60,562 nucleotides of DNA from an uncultured Bacteroidota bacterium (GCA_902777005.1 CACYSB010000015.1:1-60562), one strand, 5' to 3'. Positions 9,881 to 19,012 are shown, counted from the stretch's first letter. Numbers and translations: made by a program. The notes: generated by a model not told the origin, from the sequence alone.

Positions 9881-12800
9881 TTAGCGAACCATCATCTTGG
9901 TGGCGGAGGTGTGACCGCCAATGATGACGTTGACCAGGTACATGCCCTTGGCCATACCATCGGTGCTGATGCTGTACACCTGCTCACCCTCGGCCACATG
10001 ACCAAGGTTGCGGACGCTCACACAGCGGCCGTTGAGATCATAGATGCGCAACTGGGCCTCACCGGCCTCGGTGGAGCTTATGGCGAGGTGAGCCTCACCG
10101 ACCACCGGGTTCGGGTAAATGCTGACTGTGGTATTGCTGTTACCCTTGACGGTGGGAATACCGAAGGTGTAATCGCTCTCGTCTAAGATAGAGTTGCTAC
10201 GGTCGGTAACATAGGTCATATCCATGAAAATACCGCGACCATAAGTGCCGAAGTACATGGCGCCCGGCCATTTGGTCTTCGGGAACAGATAGTACTCGGC
10301 GTTGATACCGTTATGTCCAACATGGCGGCGAACCTGCAATCTTGCCTTCTGCTGCATCATCGAGGTAACAGCGACACCGCGCAGGTGCTCATACTGACTC
10401 CAGACAGAGCCTTCTCTAACCCAAACGCCGTCAGCGGTACCGACATACAGGTTGCTGGTAGAGTCTTCCACCATTGAACAATAGACGGGAACATCCTTAT
10501 GTCCGGTTATTGACATATTATTTATGGGCTGGACAACAGTCCAGTCACCGCGAGGATCAGTGATTTCGGCAACATTGTAGTAGGTGTTGCTGTAGTCCTC
10601 GAAGGTAAGGATGAGTCGCTCAGAGCCAAGGGTCGTGTCAACAAGCAGCGAACTCACCACACGCGGCATCCAGCAAGTGTTGGCCGACTCGTCGGTTGAC
10701 ACTTTCAGCGTGTCAGTGCTAAGACGCGAATTCTGAGCATACAGCTTGCAACTCATCTGCTCCCACACCGACTGTATGTCGGCCGAGAAGTCCACCTTAT
10801 CAAAACCTTTCACTCGCACAATCATCGAGTTCTTCTGAGCCTTGTCCACAACAGCAATATATGCCATCGTGCCGTCGGCGCTCATCACAGCATAGCGCGG
10901 CACGTATGCCGTATCAACATAATAAATAGGAGCCCACTCGTTCCAGGTCTCGCGCGGTGCCTCAACGTCCCACACCTTGGAGAAGTCGGTGGCACGCCAC
11001 GACACCCAAACCATCGACATGGAGTTCTTCGTAGCATCGCGTCCCACGATAATCATACGTGCCTGCAGGGGGTTCTTGAGTTTAACCCTGCCGGCATGTC
11101 CTACGCTGTCACCAGCAGTTCTGTCGCGGTCGAAAGTGTACTCAATGGGGTTGTAAGCGTTGGCACGGCTCAACACAGTCATCTTGTCACCATCCTTTAT
11201 CTGGAAGGTTGTGCTATTCATCCAAAGAGTGTCGAGTATTTGGTCGTCGTTGGTGTCGCGGCGCACATAACCCAAAGTGTCGATAAGAGACTCAATAGAA
11301 TCGTTGAAGATGGTGTCATGGTCGGTCTCCCACAAGGACATGAACGATATCTCCTGACCGTCAATCATTGAGTTGCTAAGGAAACGCTCACCGATAGTCC
11401 AAGTCTGGGTCTGCGTATAGTCCATATAGTCAGCGTAGGAACGGCCGAACTGGTTGTCGCGCGAAGAGGCGAAAATCGTACGGCGCATGGTGGGAGCATT
11501 CTGCTGGAACATCGAGGCGCCAACCATACCGCCATTGTCTTTCCACAAAATAATGGCATCGTGGTTCAGGTTGCCGTGAGTGCCATTGTCGTACCATTCC
11601 ACCTCGCCCTGGCCACCGTCGTGGTCAGTGCGGGCCTCGATCAGGGGGCATGCGCCGTTGTTGGCGCCACTGATAACGGTGCCGTCGGGAGACACGGCTA
11701 TACCGTTGGTCTGCATAATGTTCAGACCGCGGTTGAACTCCTCAAAGCTGTTAAAATTATTGTAGGTGCGGTACACACCACCGTCGGTGGCGACATAGTA
11801 GACATAACGCATTGTGCCGTAGAGCTCACGAGGAGCGCATATAATGCGATGGATACCGGAGTGCACGAACGAAGGGTTGCCAAACACATAACTCATGTAA
11901 TTGCCGTAATTGAGCTCCTGCTCGCAGCTCGAAAGCACGGTCCACTGGTAGTATGAACCCGGGACATAGCTACGGCCGCTCCAGAGGGTGGAGCCACCGA
12001 TGATGACATGATTGGGGTCACTCGGATCCACATAGATAGTGCCGCAGTTGCGGCCGTCACCGTTGACCACTGCCTTACCGTTCACCGCCGACACGGAGAA
12101 CACGCGGACAGTGCTGGTGGTCAGCGTCTGCCATGTCTGCAAGTTGCGCGTCAGGTACAGACCGCGCATCGTGCCGCTGGTGGTGATAGCCATCACATAT
12201 AGGTAGGAAGGATCCGACGGTGCCACGGCAATCTTCAGGGCTGCGTTCTTGCCGCCGAAGGTATAGTCGGCATTCAGAACACGAACCACACTGGCCTGTA
12301 TGGCATTTGAGGTCCCGCTCAAGTTGCCGATCTTATACATCTCGTTGCCCACGGTAAAATAGGCCATGCGGAGCGATGTGACAACGAGGAACTGATCCAC
12401 GTTACCGCTATGGCTTTCGAAAATCTGCTCCGGAGCCTGCCACTCACCACCGACGCGCTTGATGCGGTAGATATGGTTCTTAGCAACCACGTAGAGGTGT
12501 ATCTCATTGCTGCCATATTCCAAGAAGTCAACCTTGCGGACAGAAGCCCAGTCCGAGTTCCAGGAGGCGGGGACAGTACCGGGAATAAGAGTGTAACGGC
12601 AATCGGAAGGATTGAAAACGAAGACACCACGGCCCACAGCAGACATAGGTTTGAAGAAACTACCCACGCTGAACTCGTCGCTACCCGTACCAATCACAAT
12701 GCAGTTGTCGGGGAGCTGCTTCATGCAGCTGATCGGGAGGACAACCTCATTGTTGTCGCCGTCCATGTAAGGCACATAGTGCCAAATGTCCTTGTTGTCG

Positions 12801-13060
12801 GCCAACGACGTGCTCAAGCCACGGGAAGTGTAGACCTTGTTCAGGGTCTGCTGGTTGTCCGAACGGACAAAAAGTCCACCGGTGGCGGAACCAGCATAGA
12901 TGGTAGTGGCGTCGTTACGGTCGGCCACAAGACTGGTGACATGTCCGCCGACGTTCACGGGGCCGATCTCCACGAAATTCGTGTCTTGGGCACTCACGTT
13001 GCCTCCGACCAAAGCCATTACGCCTGCAAACAAGCCGAGAAGTACTTTGTTAATTTTCAT
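9881..13060 (-). CDS. Large secreted protein with beta-propeller-like repeats and a T9SS sorting domain
   Basis: 1059-residue exported protein of unknown substrate. It has a Sec signal peptide (residues 1-24, ending NVSA before QDTN), then repeated blade-like segments resembling sialidase/VPS10 BNR propellers (DATTIYAGSATGGLFVRSD, DPSYLYVMAITTSG, DPNHVIIGGSTLWSG, YYVATDGGVYRTY). The last 80 residues (VSIYPNPVVGEAHL ... GMYLVNVIIGG ... KMMVR) are a type A T9SS C-terminal domain, which directs outer-membrane crossing and surface attachment. A CAAAGATA (-7 box) lies at 13114-13121. An 11-bp repeat array (13221-13363) lies about 100 bases upstream of that. It could be an adhesin or glycan-binding protein; no catalytic motif was recognised. 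Confidence 0.75.
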   Translation of the reverse strand: MKINKVLLGLFAGVMALVGGNVSAQDTNFVEIGPVNVGGHVTSLVADRNDATTIYAGSATGGLFVRSDNQQTLNKVYTSRGLSTSLADNKDIWHYVPYMDGDNNEVVLPISCMKQLPDNCIVIGTGSDEFSVGSFFKPMSAVGRGVFVFNPSDCRYTLIPGTVPASWNSDWASVRKVDFLEYGSNEIHLYVVAKNHIYRIKRVGGEWQAPEQIFESHSGNVDQFLVVTSLRMAYFTVGNEMYKIGNLSGTSNAIQASVVRVLNADYTFGGKNAALKIAVAPSDPSYLYVMAITTSGTMRGLYLTRNLQTWQTLTTSTVRVFSVSAVNGKAVVNGDGRNCGTIYVDPSDPNHVIIGGSTLWSGRSYVPGSYYQWTVLSSCEQELNYGNYMSYVFGNPSFVHSGIHRIICAPRELYGTMRYVYYVATDGGVYRTYNNFNSFEEFNRGLNIMQTNGIAVSPDGTVISGANNGACPLIEARTDHDGGQGEVEWYDNGTHGNLNHDAIILWKDNGGMVGASMFQQNAPTMRRTIFASSRDNQFGRSYADYMDYTQTQTWTIGERFLSNSMIDGQEISFMSLWETDHDTIFNDSIESLIDTLGYVRRDTNDDQILDTLWMNSTTFQIKDGDKMTVLSRANAYNPIEYTFDRDRTAGDSVGHAGRVKLKNPLQARMIIVGRDATKNSMSMVWVSWRATDFSKVWDVEAPRETWNEWAPIYYVDTAYVPRYAVMSADGTMAYIAVVDKAQKNSMIVRVKGFDKVDFSADIQSVWEQMSCKLYAQNSRLSTDTLKVSTDESANTCWMPRVVSSLLVDTTLGSERLILTFEDYSNTYYNVAEITDPRGDWTVVQPINNMSITGHKDVPVYCSMVEDSTSNLYVGTADGVWVREGSVWSQYEHLRGVAVTSMMQQKARLQVRRHVGHNGINAEYYLFPKTKWPGAMYFGTYGRGIFMDMTYVTDRSNSILDESDYTFGIPTVKGNSNTTVSIYPNPVVGEAHLAISSTEAGEAQLRIYDLNGRCVSVRNLGHVAEGEQVYSISTDGMAKGMYLVNVIIGGHTSATKMMVR

Positions 13061-13454
13061 AAGTTATTATTGATTAGTTAATTATTCTTTTCTTTCGCTA
13101 AACTTTTAATGCACAAAGATACACATTTTTTTATATATACAATATAATTTTTCAACTTTTTTTATCCACAGTCCTTCCGACCCTGTTCATTTCCTCTCTT
13201 CCGCCATGCCTGCGGCACCACGTATCCGCTCCGTATCCCCTACATCTATTCTACGGTTGTTTACCGGTTGTTCTACGGTTATTAAACGTTAAACAACCGG
13301 TGAACAACCGTAGAACTATCGGAGAACAGTCGGAGGGGGTGCGAGGAGGGGGCGCAGGGAGTACAATGTAAAAAATGTTAAAGGGGCAATATTAGCATTT
13401 GATTTTAGTTTTTGCTACTAAATATAATATTAAAGAACAAAACAAAAATAGACA
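13061..13454. other. Divergent intergenic region (394 bp)
   Basis: Separates the minus-strand T9SS gene from moxR. It holds a minus-strand -7 box (TATCTTTG complement at 13114-13121), an AT-rich segment (13122-13165) and the 11-bp repeat array at 13221-13363. The 90 bases before moxR are AT-rich and probably contain its promoter, but no clean -33/-7 pair is visible. No gene was recognised. Confidence 0.7.
13221..13363. repeat. Dyad array of thirteen 11-bp units (element A)
   Basis: Thirteen consecutive 11-bp units. Units start at 13221, 13232, 13243, 13254 and so on to 13353. Twelve begin with CG and one with CA. A typical left unit is CGGTTGTTTAC and a typical right unit is CGGAGAACAGT. The centre is a dyad: bases 13254-13272 and 13292-13310 are complementary with one mismatch. 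The step does not slip over 143 bp. It shares the segment CTCCGTATCCCC with the array at 35580-35704. Function unknown. Confidence 0.85.
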
Positions 13455-14462
13455 ATGGAATCGGTAAACATTCAAGAGTTGAACGAACGCATCGGTCGCG
13501 AGAGCGCTTTCGTCGACATGCTGCAGATGGAGCTGGGCAAGCAGATTGTGGGCCAGAAACACATGATTGATGGACTGCTTATCGGTCTGCTGAGCGGCGG
13601 CCATGTGCTGCTGGAGGGTGTGCCAGGATTGGCCAAGACACTGACCATCACCACGCTGGCCAAGGCCATCGACGCCAAGTTCAGCCGCATCCAGTTCACA
13701 CCGGACCTGCTGCCGGCCGACCTTATCGGCACGCTAATATACAGCCAGAAGAACGAGAGTTTCCAAGTGAAGAAGGGTCCCATTTTCAGCAACTTCATCC
13801 TGGCCGACGAGATTAACCGAGCCCCTGCCAAGGTGCAGAGCGCACTTCTCGAGGCCATGCAGGAGCGCCAGGTGACCATAGGCGAGCAGACCTACCGCCT
13901 CGAGGAGCCTTTCCTGGTGATGGCCACGCAGAACCCCATAGAGCAGGAGGGCACCTATCCCCTGCCCGAGGCCCAGGTGGACCGCTTCATGCTGAAGGTG
14001 GTCATAAGCTACCCGAAGCGCGACGAGGAGCGCGCGATACTGCACCAGCAGGTGAATAGCCACCCATCTCCCTCGCAAGGCGGAGCGACGGGCGCGATAT
14101 TGAAGCCAGCAGACATCCTCAAGGCGCGCGAGGTGGTGAAAGAGGTATACATGGACGAGAAGATTGAGAACTACATCACCGACATAATCTTCGCCACACG
14201 CTTCCCGGGCCAGTACGGCCTGCAGAAACTCGAAGGACTGATAAACTACGGTGCCTCGCCGCGCGGCAGCATCAATCTGGCGGCAGCGTCGAAAGCCTAC
14301 GCCTTCATGAAGCGCCGCGGATACGTCATCCCCGAGGATGTGCGCGCCGTGGCCATGGATGTGCTGCGCCACCGTGTGGGTCTCACATACGAGGCCGAGG
14401 CCGAGAACGTCACCAGCGAGGAGGTGGTCAGCGAAGTGCTCAACCGCGTCGATGTTCCCTGA
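13455..14462 (+). CDS. MoxR-type AAA+ ATPase of the Bat operon
   Basis: AAA+ ATPase thought to act as a chaperone for the von Willebrand factor A (VWA) domain proteins encoded downstream. Motifs: Walker A GVPGLAKT near residue 54, Walker B ILADEINRAP near residue 115, sensor-1 [18 protein letters not shown] near residue 156. Between about residues 203 and 214 there is an extra Ser/Pro/Gly segment (HPSPSQGGATG) not expected in the family. It is encoded by an imperfect palindrome at 14061-14094, which looks like an in-frame REP-type insertion. It begins the operon moxR-DUF58-membrane protein-batA-batBC-batD-batE, with 2 bases to the next gene. Confidence 0.92.
   Translation: MESVNIQELNERIGRESAFVDMLQMELGKQIVGQKHMIDGLLIGLLSGGHVLLEGVPGLAKTLTITTLAKAIDAKFSRIQFTPDLLPADLIGTLIYSQKNESFQVKKGPIFSNFILADEINRAPAKVQSALLEAMQERQVTIGEQTYRLEEPFLVMATQNPIEQEGTYPLPEAQVDRFMLKVVISYPKRDEERAILHQQVNSHPSPSQGGATGAILKPADILKAREVVKEVYMDEKIENYITDIIFATRFPGQYGLQKLEGLINYGASPRGSINLAAASKAYAFMKRRGYVIPEDVRAVAMDVLRHRVGLTYEAEAENVTSEEVVSEVLNRVDVP
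14061..14094. repeat. Imperfect palindrome inserted in frame in moxR
   Basis: The core CTCCCTCGC, then AAGGCGGAG, forms an imperfect hairpin inside moxR. It encodes a low-complexity HPSPSQGG segment at a position between conserved AAA+ blocks. The resemblance to short GC-rich dispersed palindromes of Bacteroidetes is an inference. Confidence 0.45.
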
Positions 14463-14464
14463 TT

Positions 14465-15331
14465 ATGGATGAAGAGATAATAAAGAAAGTCCGGAAGATT
14501 GAGATAAAGGCGCGCGGGCTGAGCCAGCAGATGTTCAGCGGCGAGTACCACTCGGCCTTCAAGGGGCGCGGCATGGCCTTCAGCGAGGTGCGCGAGTACC
14601 AGTACGGCGACGACGTGCGCAACATCGACTGGAACGTCACCGCGCGTCTGGCGCATCCCTACGTGAAGATTTTCGAGGAGGAGCGCGAGATGACGGTGAT
14701 GCTGCTGGTGGATGTCAGTGGCAGCGGACGCTTCGGCACCCAGGGCCAGTTCAAGGAGGAGTTGGCGGCGGAGGTGGCGGCGACGCTGGCTTTCAGCGCC
14801 ATTGCCAACAACGACAAGGTTGGAGTGATACTCTTCAGCGACCGCATCGAGAAGTTCATTCCGCCCAAGAAAGGACGACAGCACATACTGCGCATCATAC
14901 GCGAGCTCATAACGTTCAGGCCTGAAAGCAACGGCACCGACATAGCGCAGGCGCTGCAATACTTCAGCAACGTCATCAAGCGGCGCTGCACGGCGTTCCT
15001 GCTCAGCGACTTCTTCTCGCCCAAACCCTACTCTGACGCACTGAAGATTGCCGCCAGCAAGCACGACGTGGTGGCGCTGCGTTTGGTTGACCGCCGCGAG
15101 GAGCATCTGGCCGACCTTGGGCTAATGAAGCTCTACGACCCCGAGAGCACCGAGACGCTGTGGGTGGACACCGGCAGCAAGGCAGTGCGCATGGTGGTCG
15201 ACGCACGCTCGGCACAGCAGGCCGAGGAGACAGCTCGCACCATGCGACGCTACGGCATCGACATGGCCACGCTGCATACCGGGGAAGACTTCGTGAAACC
15301 GCTGCTGACACTGATGAAAAAGAGAAGCTAA
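14465..15331 (+). CDS. DUF58 domain protein of the Bat operon
   Basis: 288-residue cytoplasmic protein with a VWA-like fold. The conserved DUF58 core is visible: GRGMAFSEVREYQYGDDVRNIDWNVTARL near residues 35-65, followed by LLVDVSGSGRFG near residue 80, a DxSxS metal-site-like motif. DUF58 proteins always travel with MoxR ATPases and are thought to be their partners. It lies 2 bases after moxR and directly abuts the next start codon, so it is translated in the same operon. Confidence 0.9.
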   Translation: MDEEIIKKVRKIEIKARGLSQQMFSGEYHSAFKGRGMAFSEVREYQYGDDVRNIDWNVTARLAHPYVKIFEEEREMTVMLLVDVSGSGRFGTQGQFKEELAAEVAATLAFSAIANNDKVGVILFSDRIEKFIPPKKGRQHILRIIRELITFRPESNGTDIAQALQYFSNVIKRRCTAFLLSDFFSPKPYSDALKIAASKHDVVALRLVDRREEHLADLGLMKLYDPESTETLWVDTGSKAVRMVVDARSAQQAEETARTMRRYGIDMATLHTGEDFVKPLLTLMKKRS

Positions 15332-16198
15332 ATGAAGAAGATAATCATCATAGGTTTAATGGGGCTGATGGGCCTGTTAGGCCAGGTGCGCGGACAGGCG
15401 GTGGCAACGCTCGGGTGCGACACCATAGCCCTCGGCGACCAGACGACGCTAACCATACGCAACGCGCGTACTTTCCCGTCGACAGACCTGCTGAGCCAGA
15501 ACGGCATCGTTGCCCTCAGGCAGGACTTCGACACTACCGCACGATTGCAGACGACAGTGATTACCTGTTTCGAGCCCGGCGAGCACTACATAAAGCTCGG
15601 CGAGGAGGACTCGCTGCTGCTGGTAGTGACCGACGTGGAGATTGACAGCGCCACGGCCGAACTGCGCGACATTGCGCCAATAGAGCGTGTACCCTACACA
15701 TTCTGGGAGATATTCCGCTGGGTACTGCTTGGACTGGCTGTGGCAGCGCTGGCTTTCGGTCTCTGGTGGCTTCTGACGCACCACAAGGATATTGTAGAGA
15801 CGTTTCATGAAACGTCTCCCAAAGACACACGCACACCAGAGGAGCGCGCACTGCAGACGTTGGAAGCACTGCGCGTGGAGCGCCTGTGGCAGAGCGGCCG
15901 CGTGAAGGAGTACCACACGCGCCTCACCGACGCCGTGCGCCGGTTCATCGAAGAAAGTACCGGCATACGCGCCACCGATATGACAAGCGACGAATGCCTT
16001 GATGCATTGATGAACAAAAGCATCAATGTCGACACACTGCGCGACATCTTCAACACTGCCGACATGGTGAAGTTCGCCAAGAGCGAGCCTTCGCCGCACG
16101 AGCACGAGCGCTCGATGGACGAGGCGGTGATCTTTGTGAAAGACATGTGGCAGAGGGTGAAACCGACAGAAAGCGAGAAGGAGGTGAAGGATGCATAA
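15332..16198 (+). CDS. Bat-operon membrane protein with one TM helix
   Basis: Protein of the conserved but unnamed type found between DUF58 and batA in Bacteroidales. It has a signal peptide (KKIIIIGLMGLMGLLGQVRG), a periplasmic beta-rich domain of about 100 residues, one membrane helix near residues 125-150, and a cytoplasmic tail ending in a helical segment (RRFIEESTGIRATDMTSDECLDAL) similar to that of BatD. The tail begins with VETFHETSP, encoded by a perfect 22-bp palindrome at 15797-15818 that looks like an inserted REP element. The gene overlaps batA by 8 bases. The role in the Bat complex is inferred from context. Confidence 0.75.
   Translation: MKKIIIIGLMGLMGLLGQVRGQAVATLGCDTIALGDQTTLTIRNARTFPSTDLLSQNGIVALRQDFDTTARLQTTVITCFEPGEHYIKLGEEDSLLLVVTDVEIDSATAELRDIAPIERVPYTFWEIFRWVLLGLAVAALAFGLWWLLTHHKDIVETFHETSPKDTRTPEERALQTLEALRVERLWQSGRVKEYHTRLTDAVRRFIEESTGIRATDMTSDECLDALMNKSINVDTLRDIFNTADMVKFAKSEPSPHEHERSMDEAVIFVKDMWQRVKPTESEKEVKDA
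15797..15818. repeat. 22-bp REP-like perfect palindrome in a coding region (copy 1)
   Basis: Half-site GAGACGTTTCA followed at once by its exact complement, preceded by GTA. It encodes the peptide E-T-F-H-E-T. The same palindrome recurs exactly at 47093-47114 and, with compensated changes, at 47051-47072. Confidence 0.85.
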
Positions 16199-17183
16199 CA
16201 TAAGTTTTGCACAGCCGTGGATACTGCTCGGGTTGGCGCTGGTGCCGCTGATGGCGGCATACTACATCTGGCGCTACCGCAAGCAGGAAGCCGCCGTGCA
16301 ACACTCCGACATAGCGGTGTTCGCAGGAGTTAAGAAGACACTGCGTGTACGCTTGCGCTGGCTACCATATGCACTGATGACTATTGCCATCGGGGCAATG
16401 GTGGTGGCACTCGCGCGCCCGCAGAGCCGCTTGAGCCGCCAGGAGATGAAGGTGGAGGGAATAGACATTGTGATGGCAATGGATATCAGCGGCAGTATGC
16501 TGGCTGAGGACTTCCGCCCCAACCGCTTGGAAGCCGCCAAGAAAGTGGCAGCAGACTTCATCGAAGGACGCAAGAACGACCGCATGGGACTGGTGGTGTT
16601 CTCCGGAGAAGCATTCACACAGGTGCCGCTGACAGTGGACCATCACGTGCTGCTCAAGCAACTCGGGGCCCTGAAGAGTGGTATCATACGCGACGGTACT
16701 GCCCTCGGAGACGGCTTGGCCACGGCCATCAACCGCATCAAGGACAGCGAAGCCAAAAGCAAGGTGATTATACTGCTCACCGACGGTGTGAACAACCAGG
16801 GAAGTGTCGACCCACAGAGCGCTGCAGAGATTGCCGCAATGTATGGCATACGCCTCTACACCATCGGCGTCGGCTCGCTGGGCAAGGCACCCTACCCTTT
16901 CCGCGACCAGTTCGGTCGAGTGCACTACCAGAACATCGACGTGGAGATTGACGAGCCGCTGATGCAGCAGATGGCCGCATCGACGGAGGACGGCCGTTAC
17001 TTCCGCGCTACCAACAAGAAAGCGCTGGAGGAGATATTCTCGCAGATTGACGAGATGGAAAAGAGCAAAATAGATGTAACCCAATACGCGCAGACCAAAG
17101 ACGAGCAGGGACGGCTGCTGTGGGCAGCCTTTGCAACTCTGCTTTTAGCTCTGATACTACGCTGGGGATGGATGAGGATGTAA
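16191..17183 (+). CDS. batA: BatA, VWA-domain membrane protein
   Basis: Inner-membrane protein of the Bat (Bacteroides aerotolerance) set. Two N-terminal hydrophobic helices (residues about 5-25 and 55-80) precede a VWA domain with the MIDAS metal-site motif MAMDISGSM near residue 98, plus the later TDG of LLTDGVNNQG. A final helix is at the C-terminus (LLWAAFATLLLALILRWGW). The start ATG lies inside the last codons of the previous gene, indicating translational coupling. Bat proteins have been linked to oxidative-stress tolerance and envelope integrity; the biochemical role is not settled. Confidence 0.92.
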   Translation: MHNISFAQPWILLGLALVPLMAAYYIWRYRKQEAAVQHSDIAVFAGVKKTLRVRLRWLPYALMTIAIGAMVVALARPQSRLSRQEMKVEGIDIVMAMDISGSMLAEDFRPNRLEAAKKVAADFIEGRKNDRMGLVVFSGEAFTQVPLTVDHHVLLKQLGALKSGIIRDGTALGDGLATAINRIKDSEAKSKVIILLTDGVNNQGSVDPQSAAEIAAMYGIRLYTIGVGSLGKAPYPFRDQFGRVHYQNIDVEIDEPLMQQMAASTEDGRYFRATNKKALEEIFSQIDEMEKSKIDVTQYAQTKDEQGRLLWAAFATLLLALILRWGWMRM

Positions 17184-17187
17184 CACT

Positions 17188-19011
17188 ATGGTACATTTTG
17201 AGCATATCGAATATTTGTGGCTGCTGCTTGTGGTGGCGGCATGTGGAATGATATGGATATTAGCCGAGTGGCACAACCGGCGCAAACTGGAGGCTTGGGC
17301 CGACAGGCAGATGTTTGGCCGACTTATACCAGACAGGTCGCGTTGGCGCCCAGCGGCAAAGGTGGCGCTGGCGCTCATGGGCTTTGCACTGCTGGTGGTG
17401 GCGATGGCAAATCCGCAAATGGGTACAAAGATAGAGAAAGGCAAGCGTGCCGGTAGCGACGTGGCAATATGCCTTGACCTCTCAAACAGCATGATGGCCG
17501 AGGATATACAGCCCAACCGTCTGGAACGCAGCAAACGCGTGGTGAACAACATCATGTCCACGCTGGCGGGCGACCGCATAAGCCTGGTGGTGTTCGCCGG
17601 TGCAAGCTACATACAGATGCCGCTCACCAACGACTACAGCGCCGCCAAGCTTTTTCTCGACCAGGTGAGCTGCGACATGATAGCCTCACAAGGCACAGCC
17701 ATAGGCGACGCCATAGAGAAAGCCATGCAGACCTTCGGCTATGATGACCCCGACCGCGAATGGGAGAAGAACAAAGGGCGCGCAATTATTGTCATAAGCG
17801 ACGGCGAGAACCATGAAGATGACGCCGTAGGAGCTGCCCGTAAAGCCGCCAAAGAAGGTGTGCGTGTGTGCACCATAGGCATGGGGCTGCCCGACGGGGC
17901 ACCCATACCGGAATACGATCCGCGTGGCCGCAAAAACAACTACAAACGTGAACGTGGCGGCACGATAATAATGACCAAACTCAACGAGGACATGATGCGG
18001 CAGATTGCCGATGCCGGCAACGGTGTGTATGTGCGCGCCAGCAACGCTGGAAGCGGTATTGGAGAAATAACAAAGGTTATCGAGGGACTGGAGAAAGAAG
18101 ACTATGGCGAGGCTGTCTTCAGCGCTTACGAAAGCCGTTACCAATACCCGCTGGTGGCAGCCATAGTATGCCTGCTGGCCTCAGTGCTGCTCTTCGAGCG
18201 CAAGAACCGCAAATGGTCACTCAGCAGTCTCACCGGTGCCGCACTACTCTTCCTGTTGATCATGCCTGCCGACGCTTCAGCTCAGGCTAACCGCAAGCAG
18301 CTACGCGAAGGTAACAGGCACTATAATAAAGAGAAATACGACCAAGCAGAGGTGACATACCGCCGTGCGCTTGAAGCCGACACTACCGACTTCCGCGGAC
18401 AGTACAATCTCGCATCAAGTCTCTACCGCCAGAAAAAATACGACGAAGCAGCGATGCACTACCTGCAGGCCTTATCGGCACCGGATGTCAGTGACAGCCG
18501 CCGTGCGAAAGCGCTACACAACGCCGGAAACAGTATGGTGAAGGCAGGACTGGATAACGAGCAACAAGGCATGCAATGCTTCCAACAGGCTGTTAAATCG
18601 TACCAAGAGGCCCTGAAGTTGGACCCGAAGAACGATGACACACGCTACAACCTCGCCTATGCCCGCCGACTGTTGCAGCAGGCTCAGCAACAACAGCAGC
18701 AGCAACAAGGCGGTGGCAACGACCAGCAGAATAAGGACCAGCAGCAGAACCAACAACAGCAGCAAGGCGACAATCAAAACAAAGACCAACAACAGCAGAA
18801 CCAACAGCAACAAGGCAACCAGCAGGACCAACAGCAACAACAGCAGGGCAAGGAGCAGCAGAAACAGCAACAGGCAAAGCCGCAGGAACAGCGTAAGCAG
18901 GATGCCGAGCGCATGCTGGAGGCTGTGAAGAACAACGAACGGCAGACACTTAAGGAGCAGGCCCGCAAAGAGCAGGTAAGCACCAACCGACACATCGATA
19001 AAGATTGGTAA
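17188..19011 (+). CDS. BatB-BatC fusion: VWA membrane protein with TPR and Gln-rich tail
   Basis: One 607-residue frame contains what are often two proteins. Residues 1-330 are BatB-like: N-terminal helices, a VWA domain with ICLDLSNSM (near residue 95) as MIDAS, the ISDGENHEDD loop and a C-terminal helix. Residues about 345-365 form a second hydrophobic segment, then BatC-like TPR repeats start near residue 371 (LREGNRHYNKEKYDQAEVTYRR and following). Residues about 498-570 are almost pure Gln with Asn, Asp and Lys. The MIDAS Ser-Asn-Ser replaces the usual Ser-Gly-Ser. It sits 4 bases after batA and 1 base before batD. Confidence 0.88.
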   Translation: MVHFEHIEYLWLLLVVAACGMIWILAEWHNRRKLEAWADRQMFGRLIPDRSRWRPAAKVALALMGFALLVVAMANPQMGTKIEKGKRAGSDVAICLDLSNSMMAEDIQPNRLERSKRVVNNIMSTLAGDRISLVVFAGASYIQMPLTNDYSAAKLFLDQVSCDMIASQGTAIGDAIEKAMQTFGYDDPDREWEKNKGRAIIVISDGENHEDDAVGAARKAAKEGVRVCTIGMGLPDGAPIPEYDPRGRKNNYKRERGGTIIMTKLNEDMMRQIADAGNGVYVRASNAGSGIGEITKVIEGLEKEDYGEAVFSAYESRYQYPLVAAIVCLLASVLLFERKNRKWSLSSLTGAALLFLLIMPADASAQANRKQLREGNRHYNKEKYDQAEVTYRRALEADTTDFRGQYNLASSLYRQKKYDEAAMHYLQALSAPDVSDSRRAKALHNAGNSMVKAGLDNEQQGMQCFQQAVKSYQEALKLDPKNDDTRYNLAYARRLLQQAQQQQQQQQGGGNDQQNKDQQQNQQQQQGDNQNKDQQQQNQQQQGNQQDQQQQQQGKEQQKQQQAKPQEQRKQDAERMLEAVKNNERQTLKEQARKEQVSTNRHIDKDW

Positions 19012-19012
19012 A

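Noticed and set aside
18680..18900. CAG/CAA-rich tract as a microsatellite
   Set aside because: CAG and CAA alternate irregularly with AAC, GAC and AAG, so it is a Gln-rich coding region, not a simple DNA repeat.
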